IMG/VR virus record: IMGVR_UViG_3300031269_000041
Span: 1 to 37,206 of that record
Reading direction: 5' to 3' (one strand)
DNA: 37,206 bases
DNA from: a virus
Shown: piece after piece, positions 23,456 through 31,008 of the stretch
Numbering within the stretch: position 1 is the first letter of the stretch
Layout of the letters: each line of letters opens with the position of its first letter
Translations under genes and position numbers: made by a program
The notes under the pieces: model-generated
The model's database searches: none
What the model was told of the DNA's origin: nothing
The model's input: the letters and a program-made list of their open reading frames with translations, nothing else

Positions 23456-24187
23456 TCATCTCTCCGAAAGGAAGTTGTTGAAATTATCCAATGCGGCAAA
23501 AATAGAGCCGCTTTCTTTTAATGTAAGGCTCTCGCCATAACCCTTATTCTTACCTGAGAGCACAGATGAGCGCAAGCCCTCAAGCTCAGTGATGCGTGAG
23601 CTTAGGAGAGCCTCAAGTTCACTCACTTGATCTGGAGACACCTCAGACGATGTAAAGGACTTGATCAGTGCATCAAGCCTCACAGCTTTTGATTGTTCAA
23701 CTGATGTTGAGCTGTTTGCTCCCCACGTAACAGGGCTGATCTCCCACAGCTTGAGCTGTGTGAGGAGCCTCACCCTCATTGCTTCAGACATCCCCTCACC
23801 CATCCAATCAATGAAATGAGACTTCATGACATCAAAGCCAAAGCTCATCTCATCAACAGCATGATCCCTGATAAGCTCAAGAGCCTCATCACCCCTCATG
23901 GTTTTGGATACACGACTCTTGAACAGGAGCCCTTTTGAGTCCTCCTGGAGTAGGAAAGGACGCCCAATCACCTCATGTCTCTTATGTTGCCACAACAGCT
24001 TGACCCTTGACTTGCCCTCACCAGGGGGATTGAAATCATGCTGGATGGTGTGCGCAAAAGCTCCTTTCTGGATCACATCACGATCGGAATCAAGGCTATC
24101 AAAAATTGCCGCATATCCTGTGATGATCCTCTTGTCAACATCAGCTTTGATGTCCACATCTGATGTCACTTTATTCAGTCTTGACAT
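23456..24187 (-). CDS. HK97-type prohead protease
   Basis: The protein has 243 aa. The start at 24187 (AGAGAGAAG site before ATG) is preferred to an in-frame ATG 168 bases upstream that lies inside the minor head gene. Motifs are ITGYAAIFDSLDSDRDVI (22-39), LWQHKRHEVIG (65-75, H68) and DEMSFGF (112-118, S115), then ISPVTWGANSST. This is the prohead maturation serine protease family (U35). The last 70 residues form a helical, scaffold-like tail. It acts on the capsid delta region. Confidence 0.88.
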   Translation of the reverse strand: MSRLNKVTSDVDIKADVDKRIITGYAAIFDSLDSDRDVIQKGAFAHTIQHDFNPPGEGKSRVKLLWQHKRHEVIGRPFLLQEDSKGLLFKSRVSKTMRGDEALELIRDHAVDEMSFGFDVMKSHFIDWMGEGMSEAMRVRLLTQLKLWEISPVTWGANSSTSVEQSKAVRLDALIKSFTSSEVSPDQVSELEALLSSRITELEGLRSSVLSGKNKGYGESLTLKESGSIFAALDNFNNFLSER

Positions 24188-24197
24188 ATCTTCTCTC

Positions 24198-25241
24198 TTA
24201 CTCAAGTAGGTTGTAAATAATCGCACACCTGCAGCCTGGATGAGCTGGAGCTGTGAACGTGTTTGGGATTCTCTTTGTCGCTCCAGGGAACGTCTCCTCA
24301 AGACCAATAACAGCCTCATGGAGTGGACCGCAATGAGGGCACACCCTCTCATCAACTGAAGTGTACCACATCTTGATGATGGTAGCTGAGCTGAGCGCTC
24401 CCCTCTTGGCTTGCCTCATTTGCTCAAGGGCTCCTTGATTGAATGCAAGGCTCATCTCAGTGCGCGCTATGCGCTCAGCGCGTATCCTGTGAAGCCTGGA
24501 GGCATAGTTGAGGGACTGCTTATCAGCATCAGTGGGGCTCATCCCACCATCCACAAGGCTTGTCCTGTGTCGCTGAACAGCCTTAGCCTGATTGTCAGTG
24601 AGCCCCACAGTTGCCCTGATGTAACGTCCAGCGGCTCTAGCTCCCATGGGTGAATCATTGACCACATATTTGATCATGGACTGAAGCGCTCTATGTTGCT
24701 GGTTGCTCAGGTTTACAGCAAGTTCACTCCCCCTGGAGGTGATCCAGGCTCTCAGCGTTGCAGCCCTTTCATCAAACCTGATGCGCTTGCCCAGAGATGT
24801 CTCCACTGAGTCCCTCATGTAAGCTGAGGAGGACTCCATTGCACTCATCCAGGCTGGAGCAAGCTTCTCATTGATCAGCTCAACATAAGCATCCTGAAGA
24901 GCCTGGAGCTGATTTGCATCAAGGCTCCCATCCCTGAGAGCCCTCTCAATCTGATCATACTTGAGATCCCTCCTGGAGCTGTTCCAAGTCCTCACAAGGA
25001 CGCGCTGGAGCTGTGGCTCCTTGGCGCTCAGAAAAGCTCTGATCACCCTCTCAACACCTGAGTTGTTCAAGGGGATGAGTGAGAGGTTCTTTGGGAGCCT
25101 GTTCCTGGAGGTGTCCACAACGGGTGTGATGTTGCTCCCCAGTGTAGGGTTGCTTATGGGGCTTGGCGTGTTTGCACCATAAGGATCTTTGGTCCCATGA
25201 TCGCTCGCACAGCCACAACCGCTTGAGAAAATAATACTCAT
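24198..25241 (-). CDS. Minor head protein, Mu gpF / SPP1 gp7-like
   Basis: The protein has 347 aa. The ATG at 25241 is used; an in-frame upstream start at 25292 overlaps the microprotein. Family features are RIARTEMSLAFNQGAL (about 255-270), WYTSVDERVCPHCGPLHE (about 292-309, CPHC) and AHPGCRCAI near the end. The cysteines may form a zinc site. These proteins bind the portal and enter the procapsid. A Cys-Gly-Cys cluster near residue 8 is an additional oddity. Confidence 0.85.
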   Translation of the reverse strand: MSIIFSSGCGCASDHGTKDPYGANTPSPISNPTLGSNITPVVDTSRNRLPKNLSLIPLNNSGVERVIRAFLSAKEPQLQRVLVRTWNSSRRDLKYDQIERALRDGSLDANQLQALQDAYVELINEKLAPAWMSAMESSSAYMRDSVETSLGKRIRFDERAATLRAWITSRGSELAVNLSNQQHRALQSMIKYVVNDSPMGARAAGRYIRATVGLTDNQAKAVQRHRTSLVDGGMSPTDADKQSLNYASRLHRIRAERIARTEMSLAFNQGALEQMRQAKRGALSSATIIKMWYTSVDERVCPHCGPLHEAVIGLEETFPGATKRIPNTFTAPAHPGCRCAIIYNLLE

Positions 25242-25318
25242 TTTGCGTCCTTGTAATTCTCCCAAGCAATCAGCGCGATACACAGGAGGCAAAGCGCAAT
25301 CTGGGTGGTATCATTCAT
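25238..25318 (-). CDS. 26-aa membrane microprotein between portal and minor head genes
   Basis: The ATG at 25318 overlaps the portal stop by 8 bases, and its TGA overlaps the next ATG (ATGA). The product is 26 aa with one hydrophobic stretch (TQIALCLLCIALIAW, 5-19) and a polar tail ENYKDAK. Nested coupling on both sides suggests translation is used to couple portal and minor head genes, and perhaps a real small membrane peptide. No Shine-Dalgarno sequence is clear. Confidence 0.45.
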   Translation of the reverse strand: MNDTTQIALCLLCIALIAWENYKDAK

Positions 25319-26795
25319 CGTCAAAAAGTGTGTCAACAAAAGCTCCAGCGGGCACAAGTCCAGTAGGTAGATAACCCTGATCCCATCCTGGGAACTCATC
25401 AAGACCCAGACCCAGGAGGGAGTTGATGGTTTTCATGGGTACACCCTTGCTCCACAACTTATCAGCAACCTCCATCTTTGAGGCTAGATTCTGGAGCAAC
25501 ACGCTGATGTGTGAAACATCGTAGGTGAGCCTCCAGTCCTTTCCAAACTGATGAGCAATGCTCATTGTGAAAACACCCTGGAGATCCTCCAGGAGTGGAG
25601 TGATGGTGTCCTCCCAGAAGATCAGCCTTGCAATCTGGATGTTGGCAAGGGTTGCGTTGTCATAGATCCCCACAAGAGGAGGAGGAGTCTGGAACGCTGA
25701 ACAGATCTCCTCCCTGGTGAACTTCCTGGACTCCAGAAAATCCATCTCAGCGGGTGTCATGCTCATTTGCATCCAGCGGGCTCCACCTCCCAACACCCAA
25801 GGAGTCCTTGCATTTTTAGAGCCCTGATGCTGATCCTTAACCTGAGCCCTTGCCTCCTCCCACTGGGAGCGCGTCAAGGACTTGTCAAAGGAAAACACAC
25901 CATCAGTGATCGCTCTATTCTGGAGGGCAATCTTGTTGAACGTCACAGCCTCATTGTCTGTGTCCACAGTGCGCGCGATTGCCTGCAATGGAGACATACC
26001 CCAGAACATGTCTGATGGGTCTGTAAACATGGAGTGGATCACCTCTCCAGGCTCCAGCCTCCTCTTGTTGGTCCCCTCCTGGAACTGGTAGTGGGAGATG
26101 AAGTCCTCACCCTTTGTGGAGTCTCCTGGGATGGGGCTCACTGTATGAGGGAACATGTTCCAGATCTCCACTGGTACGCCCCTCAAGTAAACCTTGGATG
26201 AGATCGCATTACCTGAGAGGTAGAGGCTCATCACAACGCGCTCAATGTACTGTTGTCTTGAGGTGAATGGATTAGGGTTGTCAATGAGAGCCTGGAGGGG
26301 AGACTGTGACTGATGCTCCCAGGTGTCTCCTGATCTCTTTTCTGCCCTCCAGCGCGCTGATGCTGCACTCTTTGCAAGTCGATAGATGCAAGCAAACACC
26401 CAGGAGGATGCTTTCATCCCCTCCCTGGTTGCAGCTTCAGAGTCCCACTCCTTAAACTTGGCTCTCCCCCTCAAGTTGGGAGCCATCAGCTCAGCTCCAT
26501 TGTATTGCTTGATCACATCCCCAGCTCCATGAATGATGGGGGATTGAGACGATGATGAGGGAGCCGCATTGATTCCATGGTCAAAAGGTCTTGACCTTGA
26601 GCCCCTTGCCTTTTGAGTAAGTTCATCATCGGTAGGGATGTGAACTCTATGCCTTGCAGGTAAATCAGCATCTATGGACTTTTGCATTAAGTCAGAAGTG
26701 TGATCATTAATCTCACCCGCAATCCTATCCCACTTTTTCTCAGGGCTCAGTGTTTCACTGATCACCTGTTTCGTCTTATCTATAAATCCCATCAT
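25311..26795 (-). CDS. Portal protein (HK97 family)
   Basis: The protein has 494 aa. Family segments include SSWVFACIYRLAKSAASA (about 129-146), the LYLSGNAI motif (about 192-199), WGMSPLQAIARTVD (about 265-278), and DFLESRKFTREEICSAFQTPPPLVGIYD (split, about 353-380), the classic portal helix. The N-terminal 110 residues are longer and disordered. It forms the dodecameric DNA channel. Its ATG overlaps the large terminase stop. Confidence 0.9.
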   Translation of the reverse strand: MMGFIDKTKQVISETLSPEKKWDRIAGEINDHTSDLMQKSIDADLPARHRVHIPTDDELTQKARGSRSRPFDHGINAAPSSSSQSPIIHGAGDVIKQYNGAELMAPNLRGRAKFKEWDSEAATREGMKASSWVFACIYRLAKSAASARWRAEKRSGDTWEHQSQSPLQALIDNPNPFTSRQQYIERVVMSLYLSGNAISSKVYLRGVPVEIWNMFPHTVSPIPGDSTKGEDFISHYQFQEGTNKRRLEPGEVIHSMFTDPSDMFWGMSPLQAIARTVDTDNEAVTFNKIALQNRAITDGVFSFDKSLTRSQWEEARAQVKDQHQGSKNARTPWVLGGGARWMQMSMTPAEMDFLESRKFTREEICSAFQTPPPLVGIYDNATLANIQIARLIFWEDTITPLLEDLQGVFTMSIAHQFGKDWRLTYDVSHISVLLQNLASKMEVADKLWSKGVPMKTINSLLGLGLDEFPGWDQGYLPTGLVPAGAFVDTLFDDE

Positions 26796-28327
26796 GCTCT
26801 CCCAACAAAGAAAGGTTCATCTGTAAATTGTCCAGCATATGTGAGGATCAGCGCATCAGCGTAATCAGGTGATTTATAACCCTCAAGTCGCCTGGACATT
26901 GCTTTCTTACTCTCCATCAAAACCCTACCCCTTGAATCTGTCTCAGCAAGGGGTAGCGAGAGTTCAGCAATGAGTTGAGGATGGTCTGGGAGTGAGATCA
27001 TTTCGTTTGGGTCTGAGCCCACTCCCTCATGTATATAGCGGTAAGTGTTCTCACACAAGCGCCTCACATACATCCACAGCTCAGCTTTGAGGTTAGCGTA
27101 TTTCTGTGTACCTGTGCGCTCATCAGGATACTCTCTGTTTGATGCTGAGTCTCCCACATTGATCCCTGAGTGGTTGAACTTCCTCCTTTCCCTGTTGAGT
27201 TCACCCTCAACACCCGCACCAATGCCGATAACATCATAATAGAGATCAGATGATCCCCACACATCCATGAGTTGTGTTGCCCACATTGCAACCTTTGTTG
27301 TGTCGTTTAGATTTGTGTGCTGAGGTTGCTTGATCCATGGTCCATTCCTTGGGATGAAAACGCTGAGATCCTTCCCTCCTTTTGCCACATCAAGCCCTGA
27401 GACTATCCCCTTGCCCACCTTTTGAGGGTTGGGGAGTTCAGCATTGACGCAGGCAACCACGTACTTTGAAGGGATTGCAATCCCTTCCACTGAGGCTGTG
27501 TAGTCAATGTCAATCTCCTGAGCCACAGTCACAGCATCATAGAGGAGACACATCATGTTGTACCACTCCTGATCCTTCCTGGGATCTCTTGTCCAGTGCA
27601 TCCTAAACTTACGATAAGCTGAGTTGTTTACCTTGCTGTGGAAGCTATTTCCTATGCCATTTGCGGTTGATCCATAGATGATGCAATTAGAGTTCTGAGA
27701 GAGCCCCTTATCCACCTTGCGAGCGCGTTGCACAAAAGCCCACTCATCAGCAAAGTACAGTGAGGAGCGTCCACCTCTCCCCATCTCATCTCCAGCTTCA
27801 CCCAAGATTGATGAACCGTTGTGAGGGTTTTTGATGGTGAGCAACTTATCATGCACCCTCCTATCAAAGCCTTCAGGTATCATCCAGGCTGGGAGGTTAT
27901 TGATGATGAACCTGATCTTTTCAAAGATGGAATCAGGGCTCTCACGCTTGTCTACAAGCTCCTGCTTTCGTGACCCAAACTTAGCAACAGTTCCCCTCCT
28001 GAATAGCCAAAGCCACACAGCAAAAGAGGCACAAAGCCAAGTGAATCCCATATCCCTTGACTTCTCAACAACACCATGAGTCTTACCTGTGAAGCGCTCC
28101 AGCAACCACTCAATGAACTCCACCTGGAACTCAAAGAGATCCATGGGGATGCTTGAGGGCTTGCCCTCATCAGCTAGCCTGGGATCTGATGTCCACACCC
28201 AGTGGTTGATGAAGTGGACTGGGTCACGCCTGCAACGCTCCCAGTCCAGCTCCTTAAACTCATGATCATCAAGACACAGATCAAGATGATCCCATCTTTG
28301 ATCTAAGCCTTTGCGTAAGTTCAGCAT
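26792..28327 (-). CDS. terL: Terminase large subunit
   Basis: The protein has 511 aa from the ATG at 28327 (a GTG is 3 bases upstream). The ATPase has a Walker A-like VVEKSRDMGFTW (about 86-97), Walker B LYFADEW (190-196) and coupling motif YGSTANG (about 218-224). The nuclease has GLDVAKGGKD (D313), YYDVIGIG (about 364-371) and DYADALIL near the end, the three-acidic-residue RNase H pattern. It packages DNA into procapsids. It overlaps the small subunit gene by 47 bases. Confidence 0.92.
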   Translation of the reverse strand: MLNLRKGLDQRWDHLDLCLDDHEFKELDWERCRRDPVHFINHWVWTSDPRLADEGKPSSIPMDLFEFQVEFIEWLLERFTGKTHGVVEKSRDMGFTWLCASFAVWLWLFRRGTVAKFGSRKQELVDKRESPDSIFEKIRFIINNLPAWMIPEGFDRRVHDKLLTIKNPHNGSSILGEAGDEMGRGGRSSLYFADEWAFVQRARKVDKGLSQNSNCIIYGSTANGIGNSFHSKVNNSAYRKFRMHWTRDPRKDQEWYNMMCLLYDAVTVAQEIDIDYTASVEGIAIPSKYVVACVNAELPNPQKVGKGIVSGLDVAKGGKDLSVFIPRNGPWIKQPQHTNLNDTTKVAMWATQLMDVWGSSDLYYDVIGIGAGVEGELNRERRKFNHSGINVGDSASNREYPDERTGTQKYANLKAELWMYVRRLCENTYRYIHEGVGSDPNEMISLPDHPQLIAELSLPLAETDSRGRVLMESKKAMSRRLEGYKSPDYADALILTYAGQFTDEPFFVGRA

Positions 28328-28817
28328 CACTCATATCCTTGTGTTTATCTTCATCTACTCGCTTGCCAAGTCCAGCAACCCTGAGCTGGATCTCTTGAGG
28401 CACAGTCACACCCGCACGATTGAGAGCCTCAATGGTTGCCCTCACATTTGGTGAGGTAGAGTCTGGGTCCACTGTGTGCTCAATGAGGGTGAGAGCAAGC
28501 TCCTCAGCGCGATCAATGAACACGCCCCTTGCCTTTTCAATCGCTGCAAGCCTTGCCTCAAGCTGAGCATCCTCAGCGGCTCTCACCTTATCTCTCTTGA
28601 GCTTGCGCTGATAAGCGTCGTGATCCTTTGCGCGTTGCACCCATTGATATTTAGAACTCCACACCTCAAGGACCTTCTTATATCCTTCAGGACGCCCCAT
28701 CATGTGAGCCACAGCCTTAGCTGATCTCTCTCCAGGCTCAAGGATGTAATACACCTCAAAAGCCTCATATGATTTGGGGGATTCATCCTCCATCATGTGC
28801 CATGACTTTCCATTCAT
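28281..28817 (-). CDS. terS: Terminase small subunit
   Basis: The protein has 178 aa. An N-terminal helix-turn-helix-like region (about 15-60, with ERSAKAVAHMMGRPEG) is followed by WVQRAKDHDAY and a long charged helix (72-110), which is typical of small terminases that recognise the packaging site and form rings. Its GGAGAG ribosome site lies only 10 bases after the T run of a strong terminator, so late transcription must read through that terminator or start very near it. Confidence 0.8.
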   Translation of the reverse strand: MNGKSWHMMEDESPKSYEAFEVYYILEPGERSAKAVAHMMGRPEGYKKVLEVWSSKYQWVQRAKDHDAYQRKLKRDKVRAAEDAQLEARLAAIEKARGVFIDRAEELALTLIEHTVDPDSTSPNVRATIEALNRAGVTVPQEIQLRVAGLGKRVDEDKHKDMSDAELTQRLRSKMGSS

Positions 28818-28826
28818 GATCTCTCC

Positions 28827-28860
28827 AAAAAAAGGGAGGAGGAGCTTGAGCCCCTCCCCC
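28827..28860 (-). terminator. Intrinsic terminator directly before terS
   Basis: On the minus strand a GC-rich stem of 11-12 bp (28834-28845 with 28850-28860; the A.C mismatches of the plus strand become G.U pairs in minus-strand RNA) is followed by seven T (28833-28827). It ends the transcript of the replication genes. The terS ribosome site begins immediately after the T run. Confidence 0.85.
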
Positions 28861-28874
28861 TGGTTGAACCAGGA

Positions 28875-29657
28875 TCAGTCCTGGATAAATTGATCAAGGC
28901 TCCTCTGTCCAGCGTTGAACGCCTTGAGATCCAGCCCTTGTGATGCTGCAAAGAGCACCCTTGCATAATGTAGGGCTTGCTTGTGATCTTCACAATATCC
29001 CACAAAGCGTCTCCCAGACATGATCACAGAACTCCCCACATCAGCGCTCTCCATTGCTGGTTCACACACCACATTACCCTTGTATGAGGTTGCGCTGAGG
29101 AGCTGATTGATGAACGCACTTGGTGAATCTGTGGACAACACAAGGGTGTTGCCCTTGAGGGGCTCCTGAGCGCTCTCCTTTGATATCCAGATCCCATTAG
29201 ATGGAGGCTCCCAGTGAGGCTCAAAACCATCACGACTGTGAGCCATGATGATCCCATCACCCCACAGTGATCCTGTGTCCTTGCGTGCGAGGTTATTAAC
29301 CCACATCCCAGCTCTCACAAAGCTCTCACCAAGTGTGATCTCAATGCTCCCCAGTGCCTTCAGGTGAGTGAGAAATATTGCCCATCCCTCACAGTGCTCA
29401 CTGAGGCTGTGGAGCCCATCAGATGAGCTGAGGACATCCCTGAGTGAGTTCACTCCCCACATCATCATGTTGGGCTTGTACCCAAGGAGCTTGATGGGAG
29501 GGGCGTCCTGATAGTTTGCGCAGATCACAGACCATGAATCAGATCCACTAGGATCACTCATGATGTGTGCATCACCTATTTGATTCATGTCCCATGGAAC
29601 AGTCTCAACCTTGAGACCATCAGGAAGGATCACGATGGGCACATCTTTCTTTAGCAT
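28875..29657 (-). CDS. Degenerate beta-class DNA methyltransferase-like protein
   Basis: The protein has 260 aa. The C-terminal part, NVVCEPAMESADVG then SGRRFVGYCED (about 195-224), follows the pattern of beta-class N4/N6 methyltransferases (D-P-F-x-G-S-G-T, then GR-F-I-G-I-E-x-D). Here DPF-GSG is replaced by EPAMESA. The motif IV DPPY appears replaced by DPSG (35-38). The order IV then I also fits the beta class. So the fold may persist with catalysis lost or altered. It lies between RusA and the terminase genes. Assignment is by eye and moderate; otherwise it is an orphan. Confidence 0.45.
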   Translation of the reverse strand: MLKKDVPIVILPDGLKVETVPWDMNQIGDAHIMSDPSGSDSWSVICANYQDAPPIKLLGYKPNMMMWGVNSLRDVLSSSDGLHSLSEHCEGWAIFLTHLKALGSIEITLGESFVRAGMWVNNLARKDTGSLWGDGIIMAHSRDGFEPHWEPPSNGIWISKESAQEPLKGNTLVLSTDSPSAFINQLLSATSYKGNVVCEPAMESADVGSSVIMSGRRFVGYCEDHKQALHYARVLFAASQGLDLKAFNAGQRSLDQFIQD

Positions 29658-29672
29658 TACATCTCCACTGTA

Positions 29673-29700
29673 ATATTATTTGAACAAAAGAATACATCAA
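29673..29700 (-). promoter_or_regulatory. Candidate sigma-70 promoter before the methyltransferase-like gene
   Basis: On the minus strand TTGATG (29700-29695) and TAATAT (29678-29673) are 16 bp apart in an AT-rich gap (29658-29752). The predicted start falls only a few bases before the GGAG ribosome site of the gene, which weakens the call. Confidence 0.35.
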
Positions 29701-29752
29701 GGATCAAGCTGTTAGAGACCCTCACTGTACCCAGTGAATACCCAGATTACAA

Positions 29753-30286
29753 TTAGAGCACTGAGAGCACAAATGATTTGACCCTCTCGTGATGCTCCTC
29801 CCTGGTAAGCGGGCTCACTTCGACGATCACCCCACACTTGAGCAAACAAAACGGTTTTTGCAACCTCTCCTCATCTGTGAGGGTGTTCAATATGATCTTA
29901 TCAGCGTCCATGCTCATCACCTTGCGATCATCAACCCATATACAGCCACAGCCTTTGATCTTTTGACCTCTCAGGAGCTTGCCCCTTGTGGGTAGCTCCA
30001 CAGCTTTCTTGGTCACAACGTCCACCCCATTGAGAGCATCCATGATGCCTCCAGCGAGGTTGTCTATGTCTCCCACCCATCTCCCATCATCAAAGATGAA
30101 CAGGAGCTTGAGGAGGACATCCCCATCATACTTCTGAGTGATGCTCTGTTCAGCGATGAATGCAACCCTTGCTTTCCATTCCTTCATCCTGGGAGGTGTC
30201 CTCATGGTCTTGTTCTTTCCCGCTATGGGTCTGAGCTTGCTGACTGGTCTTGTTGGCACGAAAAAAGTTGTTTTGTGATCACTCAT
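29753..30286 (-). CDS. rusA: RusA-family Holliday junction resolvase
   Basis: The protein has 177 aa. The RusA core GDIDNLAGGIMDALNGV (72-88) contains catalytic aspartates D73, D75 and D83, and WVDDRKV (117-123) the conserved DD. RusA dimers cut four-way junctions. A 25-residue insertion (about 91-115) separates the two motifs and makes the protein longer than E. coli RusA (120 aa). Its ATG overlaps the preceding small gene (TAATGA). It would resolve branched replication intermediates before packaging. Confidence 0.88.
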   Translation of the reverse strand: MSDHKTTFFVPTRPVSKLRPIAGKNKTMRTPPRMKEWKARVAFIAEQSITQKYDGDVLLKLLFIFDDGRWVGDIDNLAGGIMDALNGVDVVTKKAVELPTRGKLLRGQKIKGCGCIWVDDRKVMSMDADKIILNTLTDEERLQKPFCLLKCGVIVEVSPLTREEHHERVKSFVLSVL

Positions 30287-30438
30287 TATTCTTCTCCACT
30301 TCTAAAGGCTCCCCATTGCTCAAACAGGCTCACCCTCTCCCTGATTGCAAGCTGTGAAGCCACATCAAGCCCATTGAACTGATGTCCATTATCCCTAAGC
30401 TCCTCAGAGCCCTCCTGAGCTGTTCCTTTTAGTTCCAT
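30286..30438 (-). CDS. Small 50-aa protein upstream of rusA
   Basis: An ATG at 30438, with AGGGGA 8 bases upstream, gives 50 aa ending in TAA that overlaps the rusA ATG. The sequence is charged and helical (LDVASQLAIRERVSLFEQWG, about 24-43). No family is recognised. Start signals and coupling to rusA support a real gene. It could be a partner or regulator of the resolvase. Confidence 0.55.
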   Translation of the reverse strand: MELKGTAQEGSEELRDNGHQFNGLDVASQLAIRERVSLFEQWGAFRSGEE

Positions 30439-30590
30439 GAGTGTTCCCCTATGTTAAGCCCATCCAGCGTCTCTCCGTTAGGATCTGATACCTTCCTGGG
30501 TGTTATTTGATTGATTTCTATTAAGGGTTTGTTCTGTTCTATTGTTTTTTCTTTGTCCCAGGTTTTATGTCTCAAACGATTTACCCTCAC
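30429..30590 (-). CDS. Possible 53-aa protein at the left edge of the origin
   Basis: A GTG at 30590 opens a frame of 53 codons that ends 10 bases inside the next small gene (overlap 30429-30438). The sequence is polar (KTWDKEKTIEQNKPLIEINQ and PRKVSDPNGETLDGLNIGEH). No clear ribosome site is seen, and the first decamer repeat lies within it. It may be genuine because it is translationally linked downstream, but it could be chance. Confidence 0.3.
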   Translation of the reverse strand: MRVNRLRHKTWDKEKTIEQNKPLIEINQITPRKVSDPNGETLDGLNIGEHSWN

Positions 30591-30971
30591 AGCCCTGGGA
30601 CTCTCCCCTCCCCCCCCTAAAGGGGGGAGAGGAGAGCCCAGGGTGAGTGATGCGGTGACACATACAGGTTGAGACATAAGATGAGCCGCCTGTAATGCGG
30701 GTGTGCGTATGTCTCACGGATTTGAGACATAAAACACCTGAGACATAAGCCCATTTTTGATGATTTCTCAATGATTTCAACCACTTGTTTATGTCTCATT
30801 TTTATGTCTCACGTTTGAGACATAAGATTCCTGAGACATAGAATTGAGACATAAGCCCATATCAGCCCCTTTTCCAAAACCGCTGAGACATAAGCTCAAC
30901 CGCTCACAGTGCGGGTGAGACATACCCTTGAGACATAAAAACAGCCCCTTGAAACATAGCCTGAGACATAA
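30565..30971. repeat. Array of sixteen TGAGACATAA decamers (probable replication origin)
   Basis: Eleven exact copies begin (lowest plus-strand base) at 30565, 30670, 30723, 30739, 30789, 30802, 30816, 30845, 30884, 30929 and 30962. Variants are at 30656, 30707, 30832, 30916 and 30950. Those at 30565, 30707, 30789 and 30802 are inverted. Several neighbours are 12, 13 or 16 bases apart, and 30802-30825 forms a head-to-head pair. An AT-rich stretch (30749-30808) could be the unwinding element. Apart from its left edge, the block has no credible gene and lies directly behind the primase-helicase gene. Iteron arrays of this type bind initiator proteins in phage P4 and plasmids. The origin role is inferred. 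Confidence 0.85.
30593..30643. other. Long GC-rich hairpin beside the iterons (ssi-like candidate)
   Basis: CCCTGGG plus a C-rich arm (30593-30617) pairs with GGGGGGAGAGGAGAGCCCAGGG minus its ends (30622-30643), about 21 bp with one bulged A and one mismatch and a four-base TAAA loop. No T tract follows on either strand. In RSF1010, primase RepB' starts on hairpins (ssiA, ssiB) next to the iterons, so this could be the priming site. A terminator-like or mRNA-stabilising hairpin is the alternative. Confidence 0.6.
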
Positions 30972-31008
30972 ACTCATGGTGAGCCCATCCCTTGCCGCTT
31001 GCGCGCGC

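Noticed and set aside
24188-24355. Upstream extension of the prohead protease
   Set aside because: It overlaps the minor head gene end in another frame, lacks family similarity, and a good ribosome site precedes 24187.
30565-30971. The repeat block as a CRISPR array
   Set aside because: The unit is only 10 bp, occurs in both orientations, has irregular spacing (12 to 77 bases), and no cas genes are present.
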